Shown here: piece by piece, positions 30,298 to 42,054 of the stretch
Numbering within the stretch: position 1 is the first letter of the stretch
How the letters are laid out: each line of letters starts with the position of its first letter
From: Tetragonia tetragonoides
Lineage: Eukaryota > Streptophyta > Magnoliopsida > Caryophyllales > Aizoaceae
Assembly: GCA_038025085.1 (NCBI GenBank)
Contig: CM076142.1
Span: 8,964,501 to 9,028,500, forward strand
Direction of reading: 5' to 3'
Length of the DNA stretch: 64,000 nucleotides
Notes under the pieces: generated by a model
What the model was told of the DNA's origin: nothing
The model's input: only the letters and a program-made list of their open reading frames with translations
Databases searched by the model: none
Program-made: the position numbers and the translations under genes

Positions 30298-32160
30298 CAA
30301 AGGCTTGATTTATCATACAAAAAATTTATGTGAATTAGTAAAATGTCAATATGAACAAACAATACCAAATCTCTCTATACAACAGCAATTCATACAATGA
30401 TCTACCTATCCCTGAACCTCAAAAACACTATGAACTGCTTTTGCCATCTAGCAGTCCTCGTCGTAGCCTTGTTACCTTCTAAACCGGACAATTAAAAGCC
30501 CATAATATATCTGAATGGTTGGAGTACTATATTACCTGGCCTATGGAGCTTTTGGAATTTATGTGTACTTAGTACAACAGGGAGCAGAGCACTTTCCTAA
30601 CAAAAGAAACAGCAGCTGCATTCTAACATGTGTTAGACACGCGTAATTGTGGTGTGTCGGTGTGCCAAACACATGACACGACACCTACTCAAGGTGCTCG
30701 TGCTTCTTAACTAAACTAGGCTGCATATCTACAAGTCTGGGTTTAACTAGCTAAAGTTTTCCTTGAATTGTAAAAGAAGTCATATACAAGTAAACAGAAT
30801 CCGTTGTCACCTAATCCTATATACATATTTATACGGTTGGACAAAATTACCAGCCAAATTATGCTACTCCTACTATTTAAGGGCTATATGAATCCCGAAG
30901 AGCGCGCCAACACACAGAAATTAGTATGAAGCAATTGTCTAATTATTGAATCAAACAACATAAACAAAAAGGAAAAAAATACAACCAATAGGCTAAAATT
31001 GCAAAGCATATCATAAAAGTAGTGTGATAACAAACCCAACTACATTATTTCAAAATTTTCAAGTTCTTTAAGTAAGAAATTCGATCACTTGTATCATAAA
31101 AATAGGAAAAACCACATGCCAAGAGCTAAAGAACTAATAACGTCTGAGCCTCAATACCAAAATCATATATCAAAGTCTCACATTCACATACTCATTGCAA
31201 TTCCATCACCCATTCTGGGTCAACATCGACAAGGTTCACAATATGGCACGGTATCCCAAGGATTTCAATTGAACTCGGTTATTTCCATAAACAATCACTA
31301 CTCACTCATAGTATTCCACTTATGACTTAGCACTCCTACTAACCAAGGTGCTGTAGCTTTCTTACTAGGTAAGTCCAAAACCACTAAGCACTATAGTAGC
31401 TACCAATTGCCAGTACGCAGCAAGCATGACATTAGAATTAACAACCAGAGATTAATACTAGCTAATTCATTCACAAAAATTAGAACATAGCACTTTAAGC
31501 ACGTAAACCATCCAACTTAAATCAACAAAATCTGAAAATAAAGTCTGCACATAACATTCTTCACATATTCACATAATTAACATCCAACTCCAAACCGAAT
31601 AGAAAGGGTTACCTCTTGTCAATTTCCAAAGCAATTACCCAAGCCAAATCCTTCAATCAATCATAAACACCCAATATCTAAAAGATATGCATAAGAGTAC
31701 CAATTCAGAATTATAACATCAAAGCACCCAAATTAATTCAACCCAGAAACAGAAATTGAACAATAAAGGGTTTAGGGTTTTGCAAACCAATCAGTGATGA
31801 AAGAGGACCGACGAAATTGAGCCAAACACCACCTTATCAGGTGGTCGACCGCCATGAAAACAGCCAGCAAAAGCAGCAACCGAGCAGCAACAGAAAAAAC
31901 AGAGGCGAAGAAACTCGCACCCACAGACAACGAAAGGAGAGAGAAAACTCAATCCAGGAGTAAATTCGCAGTAGCAGCAGTGAAGTTTCGAGATGAGCAA
32001 GAAAATAGAGATCGCGGTGGTGATGCGTGAACGGTGATGGTGTCGTGGGGTTTAGAGCAAGGAGAAGAACAACAAGGGTTTGGGTAAATAACTGATCAGG
32101 AGAATAAAAGAAAGAGGTGAGGCGGTGAAGTAGTACTAGCAAACTCAAACTCTAATTCTT
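30298..32160. other. Upstream region of the F-box gene, possible 5' leader near 31790-32150
   Basis: The minus strand at 31790-32150 is CT-rich and ends in AAACCCTAAACCC-type sequence, like a plant 5' untranslated exon. No coding frame is convincing. The rest of the interval is AT-rich with nothing recognised. Confidence 0.3.
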
Positions 32161-32880
32161 TCCCTTTTTTTTTCTTCTAAAAGTAAATAATAAATACAAA
32201 CACGTATTAAAAGAATTAAATCACTTCATAAAATAATAGATCAATTTCGAAAAACATTTTAAATATACAGGGTATTATATTTTACTTCTTTAAAAAAAAA
32301 TTTGTCCCCAAAAATTACTTCAAAACAATAAAGCCAGCAAACAGAAAAAACAATAGACGACTTGTATCATTAAAATAGGAAAAACCAAATTGAATCCGTA
32401 CTGTAAAGAAAATCTTTAATTCATAGTTCTCCATACTCCATAGTTGAACCCAATTGTATCATTCTATGTTTTTGTTTTTATTTTTTTGATTTGACAAAAT
32501 CATACGCATAGTTTGATACAATAGAAAAACATGGCAATTTAATCGAGAAATTTTGCATATTGCAATGTAAAAGTACCTAGAAAAAGTTACCTTAATATTC
32601 TCCAACTTTGGCACGAGAAGTAGGAAAATAATAAAAGTAGAGAGAGAGAGAGAGTCGTTATGAGGTGAAGTGTTTCAGTTCATATATAAATACCTTAATT
32701 TCCATAACATCAAAGTACACTTTTCTACAAAAGAAAAAAGAAAAAGGAAAAGGAAAAGGAAAGCATAACGATGGCTTTGATTTAGTGTAAAATGTACGAC
32801 CGAGATTTTTGCACATTTAAGCCTTGAACTAAACTAGTAGTAGATGTTAACCCTGTAACCCCAAAAAAAAAAAAAAAAAA
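32161..32880. other. AT-rich intergenic DNA
   Basis: I see only a short (GA)n tract near 32640 and a poly-A run at 32862-32890 that marks the left border of the DUF247 pseudogene. Confidence 0.5.
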
Positions 32881-32962
32881 ACAAAAAAAACTAGCTGTTA
32901 ACTCGGAGGTCATTTTGCCAAACCTAGTGGTCTATGAGGTGTGGTACATTTCCGCCCCCTTA

Positions 32963-33485
32963 GGGTTCGTTTACTTATATGTGATTGTGATTATAATATA
33001 ATGTACCATTTTATTGAGTAAATTTGGGTTAGAAAAGGAAGGAGAGGGAGGAGGAACATGAAAATAGTGAGATTGATTGCAACATTCATTGTAATAATCA
33101 AAATTGTTCTACTTTCCTTCAAAAAAATAATAATAATTACATTGTATGATGCAATTAAACACCCAAATGGCCAAATTCCATCTTTGGCCCTGTTCTCTTC
33201 AACGAAATGGTGCGGGACGGTGAGGAATGGAACGGAACGGATTGGAACGGAACGGAACGGCGCGGCGCGGATAATTCAAAAATATGTGAGACAAAATGAA
33301 GTACAGAATGCGGCGCGGAACGGAACGGATTGGAACGGAACGGAACGGAACGGAACGGAATGCAGCATGGAATCGACGAAAAGAACAGGGCTTTTCTCCT
33401 TCCTCTCTTTCCTTTCCAACTCACATTTACTCAATAAAATGATAGATTACATTTTAATCATCATTACTTACAAGTAAACGCCACA
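32963..33485. mobile_element. MITE in DUF247 pseudogene, 523 bp
   Basis: Both ends, read inward, share CGTTTACTT, CCATTTTATTGAGTAAAT / TCATTTTATTGAGTAAAT and then a GGAAGGAGAGG-type purine block. The flanking triplet TTA is duplicated (32960-32962 and 33486-33488). The intact DUF247 gene and the 45030 copy lack it at this site. The 3-bp TTA duplication points to PIF/Harbinger. Confidence 0.85.
33187..33391. mobile_element. MITE nested in the 32963-33485 MITE
   Basis: The ends GCCCTGTTCTCTTC and GAAAAGAACAGGGC are inverted repeats. The interior is built of GGAACGGAACG words on both sides of a short unique core. The borders are within a few bases; the target duplication is ambiguous in a T-rich flank. 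Confidence 0.7.
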
Positions 33486-33842
33486 TTAGTTCTTGCTCGT
33501 TACACCGAGCTAATGAATGAGATCGTGGACACTGCACGGTAAAGGGATCATTGAAAGTGAGCTTAGCTATCAAGACATGGAGGATCTTTGGAACGGGATG
33601 CACAAGTCCATTAGGTTGACACATGTTTATATTTCGTTGACAAGGCCATCAAAGATGTGAATAAGTGCTTCTTTAGTACGAGGAGGGTGAGGTTGTCTAC
33701 GGCGATCTAAGCCTAAGTGTATGGATCTTGGAGGATTCTTGTCATTTTGGCCACTCTCTTAGTCATAACTCTCATGTGTGTCTAACCTTTTTGTAGTGTT
33801 TAGTATTGTCCTCGTCAGATCCATCTTGAAACCAAAAAATGA

Positions 33843-34070
33843 GGGCCCGTTCGGGGTGGTTGTGAGTTGCAAGTTTCTGGTTTTCAAAATATTTTATCTA
33901 CTTATAGAAATTATGTTTGGAGCTGAAATTTTTTCTCATTATAGTTGTCTACTCTATTTTTGAAACTGACAACTGAAAATTGGAAACCAAAAATTGTGGT
34001 TTCCAAAATCTGGTTTTTGATTTTCAAAAAAACTGAAAACTGAAAACTCAAAACCACCCCAAACAGGCCC
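33843..34070. mobile_element. MITE at the stop codon of the DUF247 pseudogene, 228 bp
   Basis: TIRs are GGGCCCGTTCGGGGTGG and CCACCCCAAACAGGCCC. The target TGA is duplicated (33840-33842 and 34071-34073). In the two other DUF247 copies the same place reads AAAAATGAGTG without insert, so this is a clean occupied/empty-site pair. The TGA hit is the ancestral stop codon. Confidence 0.9.
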
Positions 34071-34190
34071 TGAGTGAATGGGATGGGAAACTAATCTGTC
34101 TATGGACTTAGAGTAGACGATTAAGATGATATTAATAATGCTAGAATTTTCTACTCCAAGCTAAGTTTTGTATAGTTGCGAGTTGCAGTT

Positions 34191-34830
34191 TTTTGTTTTT
34201 GAAATTTTATTGTCTCTTTATTTGAATTTTTTTGAAGCTGAAATTTTTTCCCTCATAAAGAAATTTGGGCCAAGCCAGAAAGAAAAGATAATAAGAAACT
34301 TAAAGGTCCACTTTCAGCATGCTTGAAATAGGGATTAGAATGAATGAACTCGTATTCCTTTACAACAATTTGCAATCTTACATCTTCCCACAAATTTTCA
34401 TAGCAGAATAATAATCAAGAGTTACTCCACAAGTCCACATATTTAAGATGGAGAAAAATTATAGCTAATAATCACTTTTTTAACGGAGGTTAGTATAATT
34501 TATATTAGTCCTCCTTTATGCCAAAGGGTGTGTCATGCTCATACAAGGTTAAGGAGAATTGGGGAAGAACCCTTCACATATCGAACATGAACAACTATGC
34601 AGCGCAACAATATCAATTTCAACCACTGCCTAATATGCTAGCCTTTAATACAACAACATTGAGCACTTATACAAAGTTATGGAGAACTGGATTAATTTCC
34701 AAAGCTTTCAATAATGAAACAAACCCACAAATAAAATTTATTGAAGCAAACACAGCCACAAATAATGATTTGAAGCAATCCGTCAAACATCAATAGACAA
34801 TTAACAATAATGAAGAACTATCAAAATCAT
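34191..34830. other. Intergenic, no gene recognised
   Basis: A 92-codon forward frame (34518-34796) has no recognisable family, no splice context and ordinary AT-rich composition. I do not call it a gene. Confidence 0.4.
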
Positions 34831-34837
34831 ACCTCCC

Positions 34838-35008
34838 AATATGAAGTTTTCTTGGTAGACCAGAGACAATTATTTTTTCCTCATCTTTATCTTTTGTGAT
34901 CACAAGATGTTTCTCTTCTTCGTCTAGGGCAAAAACGCAAACAATAACTTTTTCTCTTGGATAAATGGGCTCATTTTGACAATGATCAAGCTTCATCTTA
35001 GGCCTCAC
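34838..35008 (-). CDS. Possible exon of an unrecognised gene
   Basis: On the minus strand a 57-codon open stretch begins MRPKMKLDHCQNEPIYPREK and includes VIVCVFALDEEEKHLV. It is followed by AG|GTATG, a good donor. The composition looks coding (mixed charged and hydrophobic residues). I do not recognise the family, and no following exon is evident downstream to 34200. It may be a gene fragment carried by a transposon. Confidence 0.25.
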
Positions 35009-35820
35009 ACAGTTCTACCGAAATTCTAGGGAATCGCTTACTTTAATCTTTGAATTTCACGTAATTCAAATTACTGTAAAGTATCCTGCATATACAAATG
35101 ATATCAAAAATCAACAAGATAAGACAAAATTTAAAGCAACATCAAAAACCATTCCGGTAACCTAACATTTTTAACATAATATACTATAATATAACATAAC
35201 GTAACCTAATCTAACGAGAATAATCAAATTAGCTTTTTTTTAATTATAAAAGCTAACTTTGTATTTATTCTTATATTTGCGAAATTGATATTTGCCATTA
35301 TTTTACTATGATGTTTCGGTAAAAACTTTTGAATCACCAGCTTTCACTCTTTTCCATTGATTAGACACTCGTCCATTGCAATTTACATAGAGCGAACGAG
35401 AGAGAAAGAAAGAGAGAGAAAGAGAGCGGAGAAATAGGGAAAACTGGTCCGTCTAGGTCTGAAGAACTGGTGGATTATATCGATTTATTAGACGAACTGA
35501 GTGAAATTAAAATCATGGAAATGCTGAAGAAATATAGGAGGTTAAGAGCAGGGTTGAAATGCAAAAAATTAAAATGAGAAAATTTCCTAAGATTTCTATG
35601 AGAACCGTGAGAGAACTCAAAGAAGGCTGGAATGCGTGAAGCCGAAAACCAGGGTCATTTTCTTCATATTCGTCATTGATGAGGATGAGAAAGTGATGAT
35701 GAAGGCAGTTGCCAAGACGGATAAAATCAAGATTGTTGATCTTTGAGTCCAAAAAACCCAAAACCCAAAAAAAAAACCAAAAAAAACCCCAAACACCCCC
35801 CCCCCCCAAAAAAAACTGTA

Positions 35821-36097
35821 CGAACCTCCCAAAAAAACCGCCGTAAAAAACCCCTCCAAAAAAAACCTATACAAAACCCCAAACACGGACCCAAAAAACA
35901 AACCCAAAAAATGTAGAGAGAAAATGAAACACAACTTTGGAGGTAGGATCTATACTTGACGAACCTCCAAAAAAACCACCGTAAAAAACCCCTCCAAAAA
36001 AAACCTATACAAAACCCCAAACACGGACCCAAAAAACAAACCCAAAAAATGTGGAGAGAAAATGAAACACAACTTTGGAGGTAGGATCTATACTTGA
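35821..36097. repeat. Two-copy tandem repeat, unit 139 bp, A/C-rich
   Basis: The unit runs from CGAACCTCC, through CCGTAAAAAACCCCTCC and ACACGGACCC, to GGATCTATACTTGA. It occurs at 35821-35959 and 35960-36097 with few differences. A homopolymer-rich C/A stretch (35760-35820) precedes it. Confidence 0.9.
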
Positions 36098-36440
36098 TTT
36101 TGGTATTTGATGGTTTGTTCTATTTTTTTTTGGTATTGATTTTCTTTTATCTGATTGATTGATTGAGTCACTATGTGTTTATTTAGTTTACCCAGGAACT
36201 ACTTGAGGGATTAGAATTTATGGAGATTACAATGATATGGAACATGCTATAAGCTATATCTTCTAAAAGCTTTCTTGTAATTTTTTACTCCATCGTCCTA
36301 AGTTTATCTTTACATTGAATTTTTCACGGTCTTCAAGACACTACTTTGACCATGAATATTTATGATTTCATAATTATAGAACTTATAATTAGATGATATT
36401 TTAAAAATACTATTTTAAATAAATCTAGCAATGCTATTTT

Positions 36441-36646
36441 TGTTATGAATATATTATTGTGTGGATGTACATATATAATAGAGATATTCCACCTGGATAC
36501 TTACCATATATTGTACTAGGGTTATTGCTCCACAAGCAAAACCCTAACCCCTCTTGTACTATATATATCCCTCATATGTGAATAATATAGATACCTCTCT
36601 CTCCCATTTACTCTCTACTCTTTATCTCTCTAATTGTTTCACAACA
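36441..36646 (+). repeat. 5' LTR
   Basis: Begins TGTTATGAATATATTATTG and ends GTTTCACAACA. It contains TTGTACTATATATATCCC, a TATA-like core. Confidence 0.93.
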
Positions 36647-38051
36647 CATTAGCAAGTATTATTGGTAATTTGTCGTTGCATCGTCTTACTACTCAGAGGC
36701 TAATACTACGGTGCACCCATTCTAATTTTCTTTGCCGTTTTCTATTTAGCCTCATTGAAATTTTTTGTTTGGTATGTGATCTGTATTAGTGCGATGCTTA
36801 GTTTTCTATTTCTTATGATTTGTGTAACATGGTTAGTATTTCTCTTCATTACATGATGTCAATTTGTTCATATCACATATCCCACTCCACCATGTGTCAA
36901 ATTAGTGAAGGACTCAAGGCGCTCACTGAACCAGGTTAGCTATGACGATAGCTCTAAAAGGTGAGTACTTGAGTATACTCTATGAATCATGAATTTATGA
37001 AACATTTATTTGAAGAAAATTGTTGATTAACTTATGCTATATTGCCATTGAGTACAGTGTGCCCCTATAATCGTCGTATGGGCAAGTATTAGAATATTAA
37101 ATTACTCAATCATACTTATCTCCCATATTCGTTTAATACAATGGTAAATCAACTTTCCTTTGATCTTGATTTCTTTTGAAAGTTATATCTTATTTTTGTT
37201 GCTGAGGGTTGTGACAGTTTTTCAATTTCTTTAATGCCTGTATGGCTAGTAGTAGTACATCTATATGGGTACCTTCATGTAACTATGGTTTGGATATTAA
37301 TGCCCTCTTTGGACTTAAGTGCCAGAATGTGTTTTTACAGCTTCATGATTAATTAGTTTGCTGCATCGATAATGGTTCATGATGACTTGAGAAAGTAGGA
37401 TGATTATTTTAATTATTGTTATTCAAAGTATCGGTTTTGCATACCATTGAATTGTTTATGGTAGCTTGTGATGATACATATATGTAGCCTATAAATATAT
37501 GCTTGGTGGTATTGTATCTAGTACTATATGTTAAATTGCAGAAACCCAATATACGGGTAAGCTCTTAATTGGGTTTTATTAATCAAGTGCTTTTGTCTTG
37601 TTTATTATTCTCGACCCTAATATACCGAAGATGAGACTTTGCGTCCAGATTTAATTGTATGTCTTAGCCCCAAATTATCCAACTATATGGGCATGTAATT
37701 GCCTGGGGTTTTTATTGTGTCACTTGACATAATTTATGAGCAGTGGGCTCGTTTCTTTTAGTATATTATTATATATGACTATGATTAAATGTTGTACTTT
37801 TGGAGGTATGATTATTATGTTATGAATAGTCTCGTAGACTAATTGTTTCAATGTATTCATTCTGAAGCTAAGTGTGTATACAAAGAATGAAATTCTAAAG
37901 GCCTACAAATTGAAACAATGACGAAACGATTAATTATGAATAGTACAAATCATGGTTTACGAGACTTGTTTATGACTTTACAAAATAAATAGTGATCACG
38001 CGAATCACGAAAAGGGAAAATCTCCAATAAGACTGAAATTGGATGATGCAA

Positions 38052-41000
38052 AATCATGACCTGAAGCTCATGATTATATTGATATTATAATATATACATG
38101 AACCAACAGTTCATGAAATTTTGGGTCAAAAGTTCCACAAAGAACTCGTGTCAAGTTTCGTAAATTTTTACAAGGACGAAACAATCCTTTGGCCCGAAGT
38201 CCAAAGTTGATTTGAAAAATATATGTCCATGTAGATTGATATAAAATTATTGACAGTGATCCGAATATCACAAAAGGGGTATCCCTGATTAAATAAATGA
38301 GAAATTATTTGATGGTACAATTATCATGGCCTGAAGTTCATGATTATAGACTGACATCGTTACTCACTTGAGTAAATAATTTATGTAACTTGGGGGCCAG
38401 AAGTCCTCTAAAGTTGCAAGTTCAATTTGGATAATACAATGATGAAATGAAACTTTGGCCTGAAGTCCAAAGTCAAGTGGGAAGATGCGTGTATTATTTA
38501 TACTTACAAGCTCGAAGCTTGTACCCCTATATAGTCCAAAGTCAAGTGGGAAGATGCGTGTATTATTTATACTTACAAGCTCGAAGCTTGTACCCCTATA
38601 TAATTATTGTTGGGACAATATTTTGATTGTGTATTGAATCATTTTTCCTACTACGAATGTACGAAAAAGGGGGAGATAAAATGTGAATTGTAATTATATT
38701 CGCATATGAGATAAATGAGGTCATATGATTTTTACTATGACAATGGACTTGTGTTATTCAAAGGAAATCTATCTATAGGATAGAAATGTCCATTTATATG
38801 AACAAGCTTTAGAAGAGTATAAACTATATCTCCCCTGAAAATGAGATAGTCTTGCCATTATTAAAGAGACATAAGTTATGTCTTTGTCACATCATACATC
38901 TGGCCAGAATCACGTGTAAATGAGTACGTCAAAAGTTTTATTATTGAGCAAAAACTAATCAAAAGTTAGTTACGTGAAATATTTTGTTGATGTGACAGTT
39001 TAGGCCATCCGAGTATGAAGACACCCGTTCTGAGAACTTGAAGTTTCTCTTGAATGAATATATGATAATGTGCTCATACTCTCTCGTGTTTTATTACTAT
39101 GATGTTTAAAGGCAAGACTGACAACGAGATGGAGTATATATTTAGTTTCGAACAATAAATTGGTTTGATTCGAAAAGAGACAAGAGATATTGATAGCAAC
39201 TTGTACAAATTAAGATTAAGTGGCCAGAAGATCACTTAAAAGATGAGTTGCATTGCATTATACAAGTTCGTTATAAAGTATATTTTGAGCGTTTTTATCA
39301 ATATTTGATCTCTTGTATGGGGCAATTATATGAGTACAGAGATAACCAACTGCAAATTATATTACTCCCTAAAATTACTGTTCTCCACCAGAGAACTAAT
39401 AAAGTGAAACTCATCGAGAGAAGATGAGAACGTGGTTGATCTAAGCTGAATTTCAATATAATGAAATGCCCATTTATAACTGTCCATGAGAGATAGTTTT
39501 TTCAGCTTAGGGGGAGATAATAGAGGAAAGCTGAAGAAAACAAAGACATACATTAAGTATGTACAATGTTGATCCCCATCTGAATCAGAAGTTCAGAATA
39601 TAATATAAATTTGAGGTTCATATACATCTACTTATATATCAGCTTTATTTCAAACCTCTATATATTCAAGCATGAAACTTTATGATTTAATTGTTGCACA
39701 AATATGACCCTTTGGGAGGCATATCGAGGCACAGATTGGTTGTAGAGATTCATGTTGTGAGAATTGAGATATCTTGTCAGTCATGTTAAAATTGATACAC
39801 CTGAAGTGTAGTCTATTGAGTTTACTTTCATTCAAATTAATTTGAGATCGGTTCCTAATGAAAGTCTATTATACAAACATGGCAAGAACGTGCAGTTTGG
39901 TTGATACTCTTGAAGAGTTATGAAACATAAACAAGCTTAATAGCTTATAAATACCCCTGAAGAGGTATGGATATCTGAATCACAAATAGATGGCCTATAT
40001 GGAAAAAAGAAAAGGTACCCCAAAGAAAATATTCAGATATCATTTACCATTATTGATGGATAAATAAAGTTGATTATAACATTCAATGATTAATGTTTTG
40101 ATACCGATAAATAATGGAACCGATATATATATGCAATATACGATGGACAAATGAATGGGGATCATATTTATAAAGTCCATCTGAATGTCGACATATTATT
40201 GATTGGAAATAGAGAAAGAGCTCATGGACCTGCAGTCCAATTAAATTATGGATTTGATATCCTAACTGTACAGTTTACATTATCGAGTCATACATTGTGT
40301 GCATATAGATATAAGTCATACATCATACATTTATCTATATCTTATACCTTATTTCTATTTATTTAACATTTACTAATTTATTAATTTCATCTCATAATGC
40401 ATGCACACATTTTCATTGAAATGTAGTTGTGTAAGTCACTACATATTTTATAGGCAAAAACCTATAATAGGAGATGTTTACTCCTATTATAAGTCAATCC
40501 CAGAAGGATTGAAGGTATAGTTCATGAAGGACTCTAAATGTCTTGTTGGATATGTATAATGACATATATGGACCTTTGAAAAAATGGCTCCTGAAGAGCA
40601 TATTTAGAAATTATATGAACCTCTGATATTCAAAGTTACAAAGGTCTATGAATCAATGACATACATGAATTATTTGTCTCAAATAAGTTGAATGAGAATG
40701 AGACAATATATATTGTTGGAAAGCATTCACGATTTGGATATGACGTGATGCAAGATACAAAACCTCTTCATCAGAGTTTTGAATGGATTGGTTATTGTCT
40801 CAACCAGAAGTTTGAGCATGCTATGAAATTATCGATCACAAAATAATCAGAACACTCTCAAAAGGTAAAGATTTTATGTGAAGATCACATTTGTCATGAC
40901 CTATTGGTGATATTTAATATTGAGATTGTTTTGGTCCTGAAGTATCATAATTATGAAATAAGTGACTCTTATGGTCCTGAAGTGCCATAGAATATTTTCT

Positions 41001-41146
41001 CTCATTCCTAAAATTACAAATATTTTGTGATGATATGAAAAATATGAGCAACGATTGATATTTCTAGATTGGATATTATTATGTTCCAATTTTGACCTCA
41101 TGTGGAAGGTTTAAATCTTTTTTACTAAAGACCTCCCGAAGAAGGT
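38052..41146 (+). repeat. Array of about 20 short hairpins with a CCTGAAGT-type loop
   Basis: Inverted repeats of 4-8 bp flank a conserved 5-8 base core. Examples: AATCATGA/TCATGATT around CCTGAAGC (38052-38075); CTTTGG/CCAAAG around CCCGAAGT (38187-38206); ACTTTGG/CCAAAGT around CCTGAAGT (38452-38473); TTAAGTGG/TCACTTAA around CCAGAAGA (39216-39239); TCTGAA/TTCAGA (39579-39597); ATACC/GGTAT around CCTGAAGA (39951-39968); TCAATCC/GGATTGA around CAGAA (40494-40512); CTCAA/TTGAG around CCAGAAGT (40799-40816); TATGGT/GCCATA around CCTGAAGT (40970-40989). Stem sequences differ throughout while the core is kept, always in the same orientation. Other hairpins without the core also occur (for example 40464-40490, 10 perfect pairs). 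Confidence 0.75.
38464..38601. repeat. 69-bp perfect tandem duplication inside the LTR element
   Basis: The unit starting AGTCCAAAGTCAAGTGGGAA is at 38464-38532 and 38533-38601. Each unit carries the ACAAGCT/AGCTTGT hairpin. Confidence 0.9.
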
Positions 41147-41289
41147 GTATGTTAAATGGCTTGGAATTATGGAAATTGCTCATATATTGTGAAGTTCGAT
41201 TAAAGGATGAGACTTTACACACTTCACATTTTTCTCCTATTGCGTAGATTTTTCCATCGGGTTTTCCTATCAAAGGTTTTGGTGAAGTA

Positions 41290-41830
41290 GTGGTTGTACT
41301 CTTTTTTCCCTTCGTTGAGGTTGTTATCCCATTGGGTTTTACCTAACAAGGTTTTTAACGAGACAACATATAAAAATGATATGTTATGGAATTTAGTTCC
41401 ATGTTAATGTCTCCCTTTATGGATATACAATTGCTTGGGATGATATTGATGCAAATGAAAGATATCTACACCATATTCAAGGGAAATATGAAGTTTTTGG
41501 AAGTATATTTTATAAATATGCAGGAGTTCATGGAGTTTGCAAGTTCAACACATGTGTAGAGCACGAGATTCATTTTTGGAGACATTTCCTACTAAGATCA
41601 CAATTGCATCAACTTGAAGATCTAGACGGATATTGTCATGAGGGGGAGAAAATACGCGCTGCACTTTTTCCCTTAGCTATGGTTTTGTCCCACTGGGTTT
41701 TCCAGGCAAGGTATTTAATGAGGCAACATCTCAGGCGTATTGAAGAATAATGTACTCTTTTTCCTTCACTAGGTTTTTGTCCCACTGGGTTTTCCTAGTA
41801 AGGTTTTAACGAGGCATATTCTTTAGTGAT
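41290..41830 (+). repeat. Triplicated CCCAxTGGGTTTT motif near the 3' LTR
   Basis: Three copies of a block with CCCA(T/C)TGGGTTTT, then CAAGGT..TTTAA(C/T)GAG(A/G)CA, start near 41310, 41670 and 41775. Such blocks are common in the 3' untranslated part of plant copia-type and TRIM elements. Confidence 0.65.
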
Positions 41831-41847
41831 GTACATCCAAGGGGGAG

Positions 41848-42054
41848 TGTTATGAAATATATTATTGTGTGGATGTACATATATAATAGAGATATTCCAC
41901 CTAGATACTTACCATATATTGTACTAGGGTTATTACTCTATAAGCAAAACCCTAACCCCTCTTGTACTATATATATCCCTCATATGTGAATAATACAGAT
42001 ACATCTCTCTCCCATTTACTCTCTACTCTTTATCTCTCTAATTGTTTCACAACA
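41848..42054 (+). repeat. 3' LTR
   Basis: Begins TGTTATGAAATATATTATTG directly after the polypurine tract and ends GTTTCACAACA, followed by the target duplication ATTTT. Confidence 0.93.

Larger units (their letters stand above)
32886..34190 (+). pseudogene. DUF247 pseudogene split by MITEs
   Basis: The segments 32886-32962, 33486-33842 and 34071-34190 align in order with the 3' part of the intact DUF247 gene (about 27128-27690). The first starts at TGTTAACTCGGAGGTCATTT right after a poly-A run. Between them sit MITEs at 32963-33485 (with another nested inside) and 33843-34070. There is an internal deletion near 33535 and a stop at GATCTAA (about 33704). It is closer to the copy at 45030 (GAGGTC, CCTAGTGG, CCGCCCCC) than to the intact gene. 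Confidence 0.88.
36441..42054 (+). mobile_element. Non-autonomous LTR retrotransposon (LARD-like), 5.6 kb
   Basis: Two LTRs of 206 and 207 bp (36441-36646 and 41848-42054) start TGTT and end AACA and differ at about seven positions (roughly 96-97 percent identity). The 5-bp target duplication ATTTT lies at 36436-36440 and 42055-42059. A polypurine tract AAGGGGGAG (41839-41847) abuts the 3' LTR. I could not recognise a primer-binding site after the 5' LTR. The 5.2-kb interior has no frame beyond about 70 codons and no gag or pol domain, so the element must have moved in trans. The interior instead holds a series of short hairpins, a 69-bp tandem duplication and a triplicated 3' motif. Confidence 0.93.

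Noticed and set aside
36647..41847. Degraded gag-pol of a standard copia element
   Set aside because: No protease, integrase, reverse transcriptase or RNase H motif was found in any frame despite similar LTRs, so a non-coding LARD fits better.
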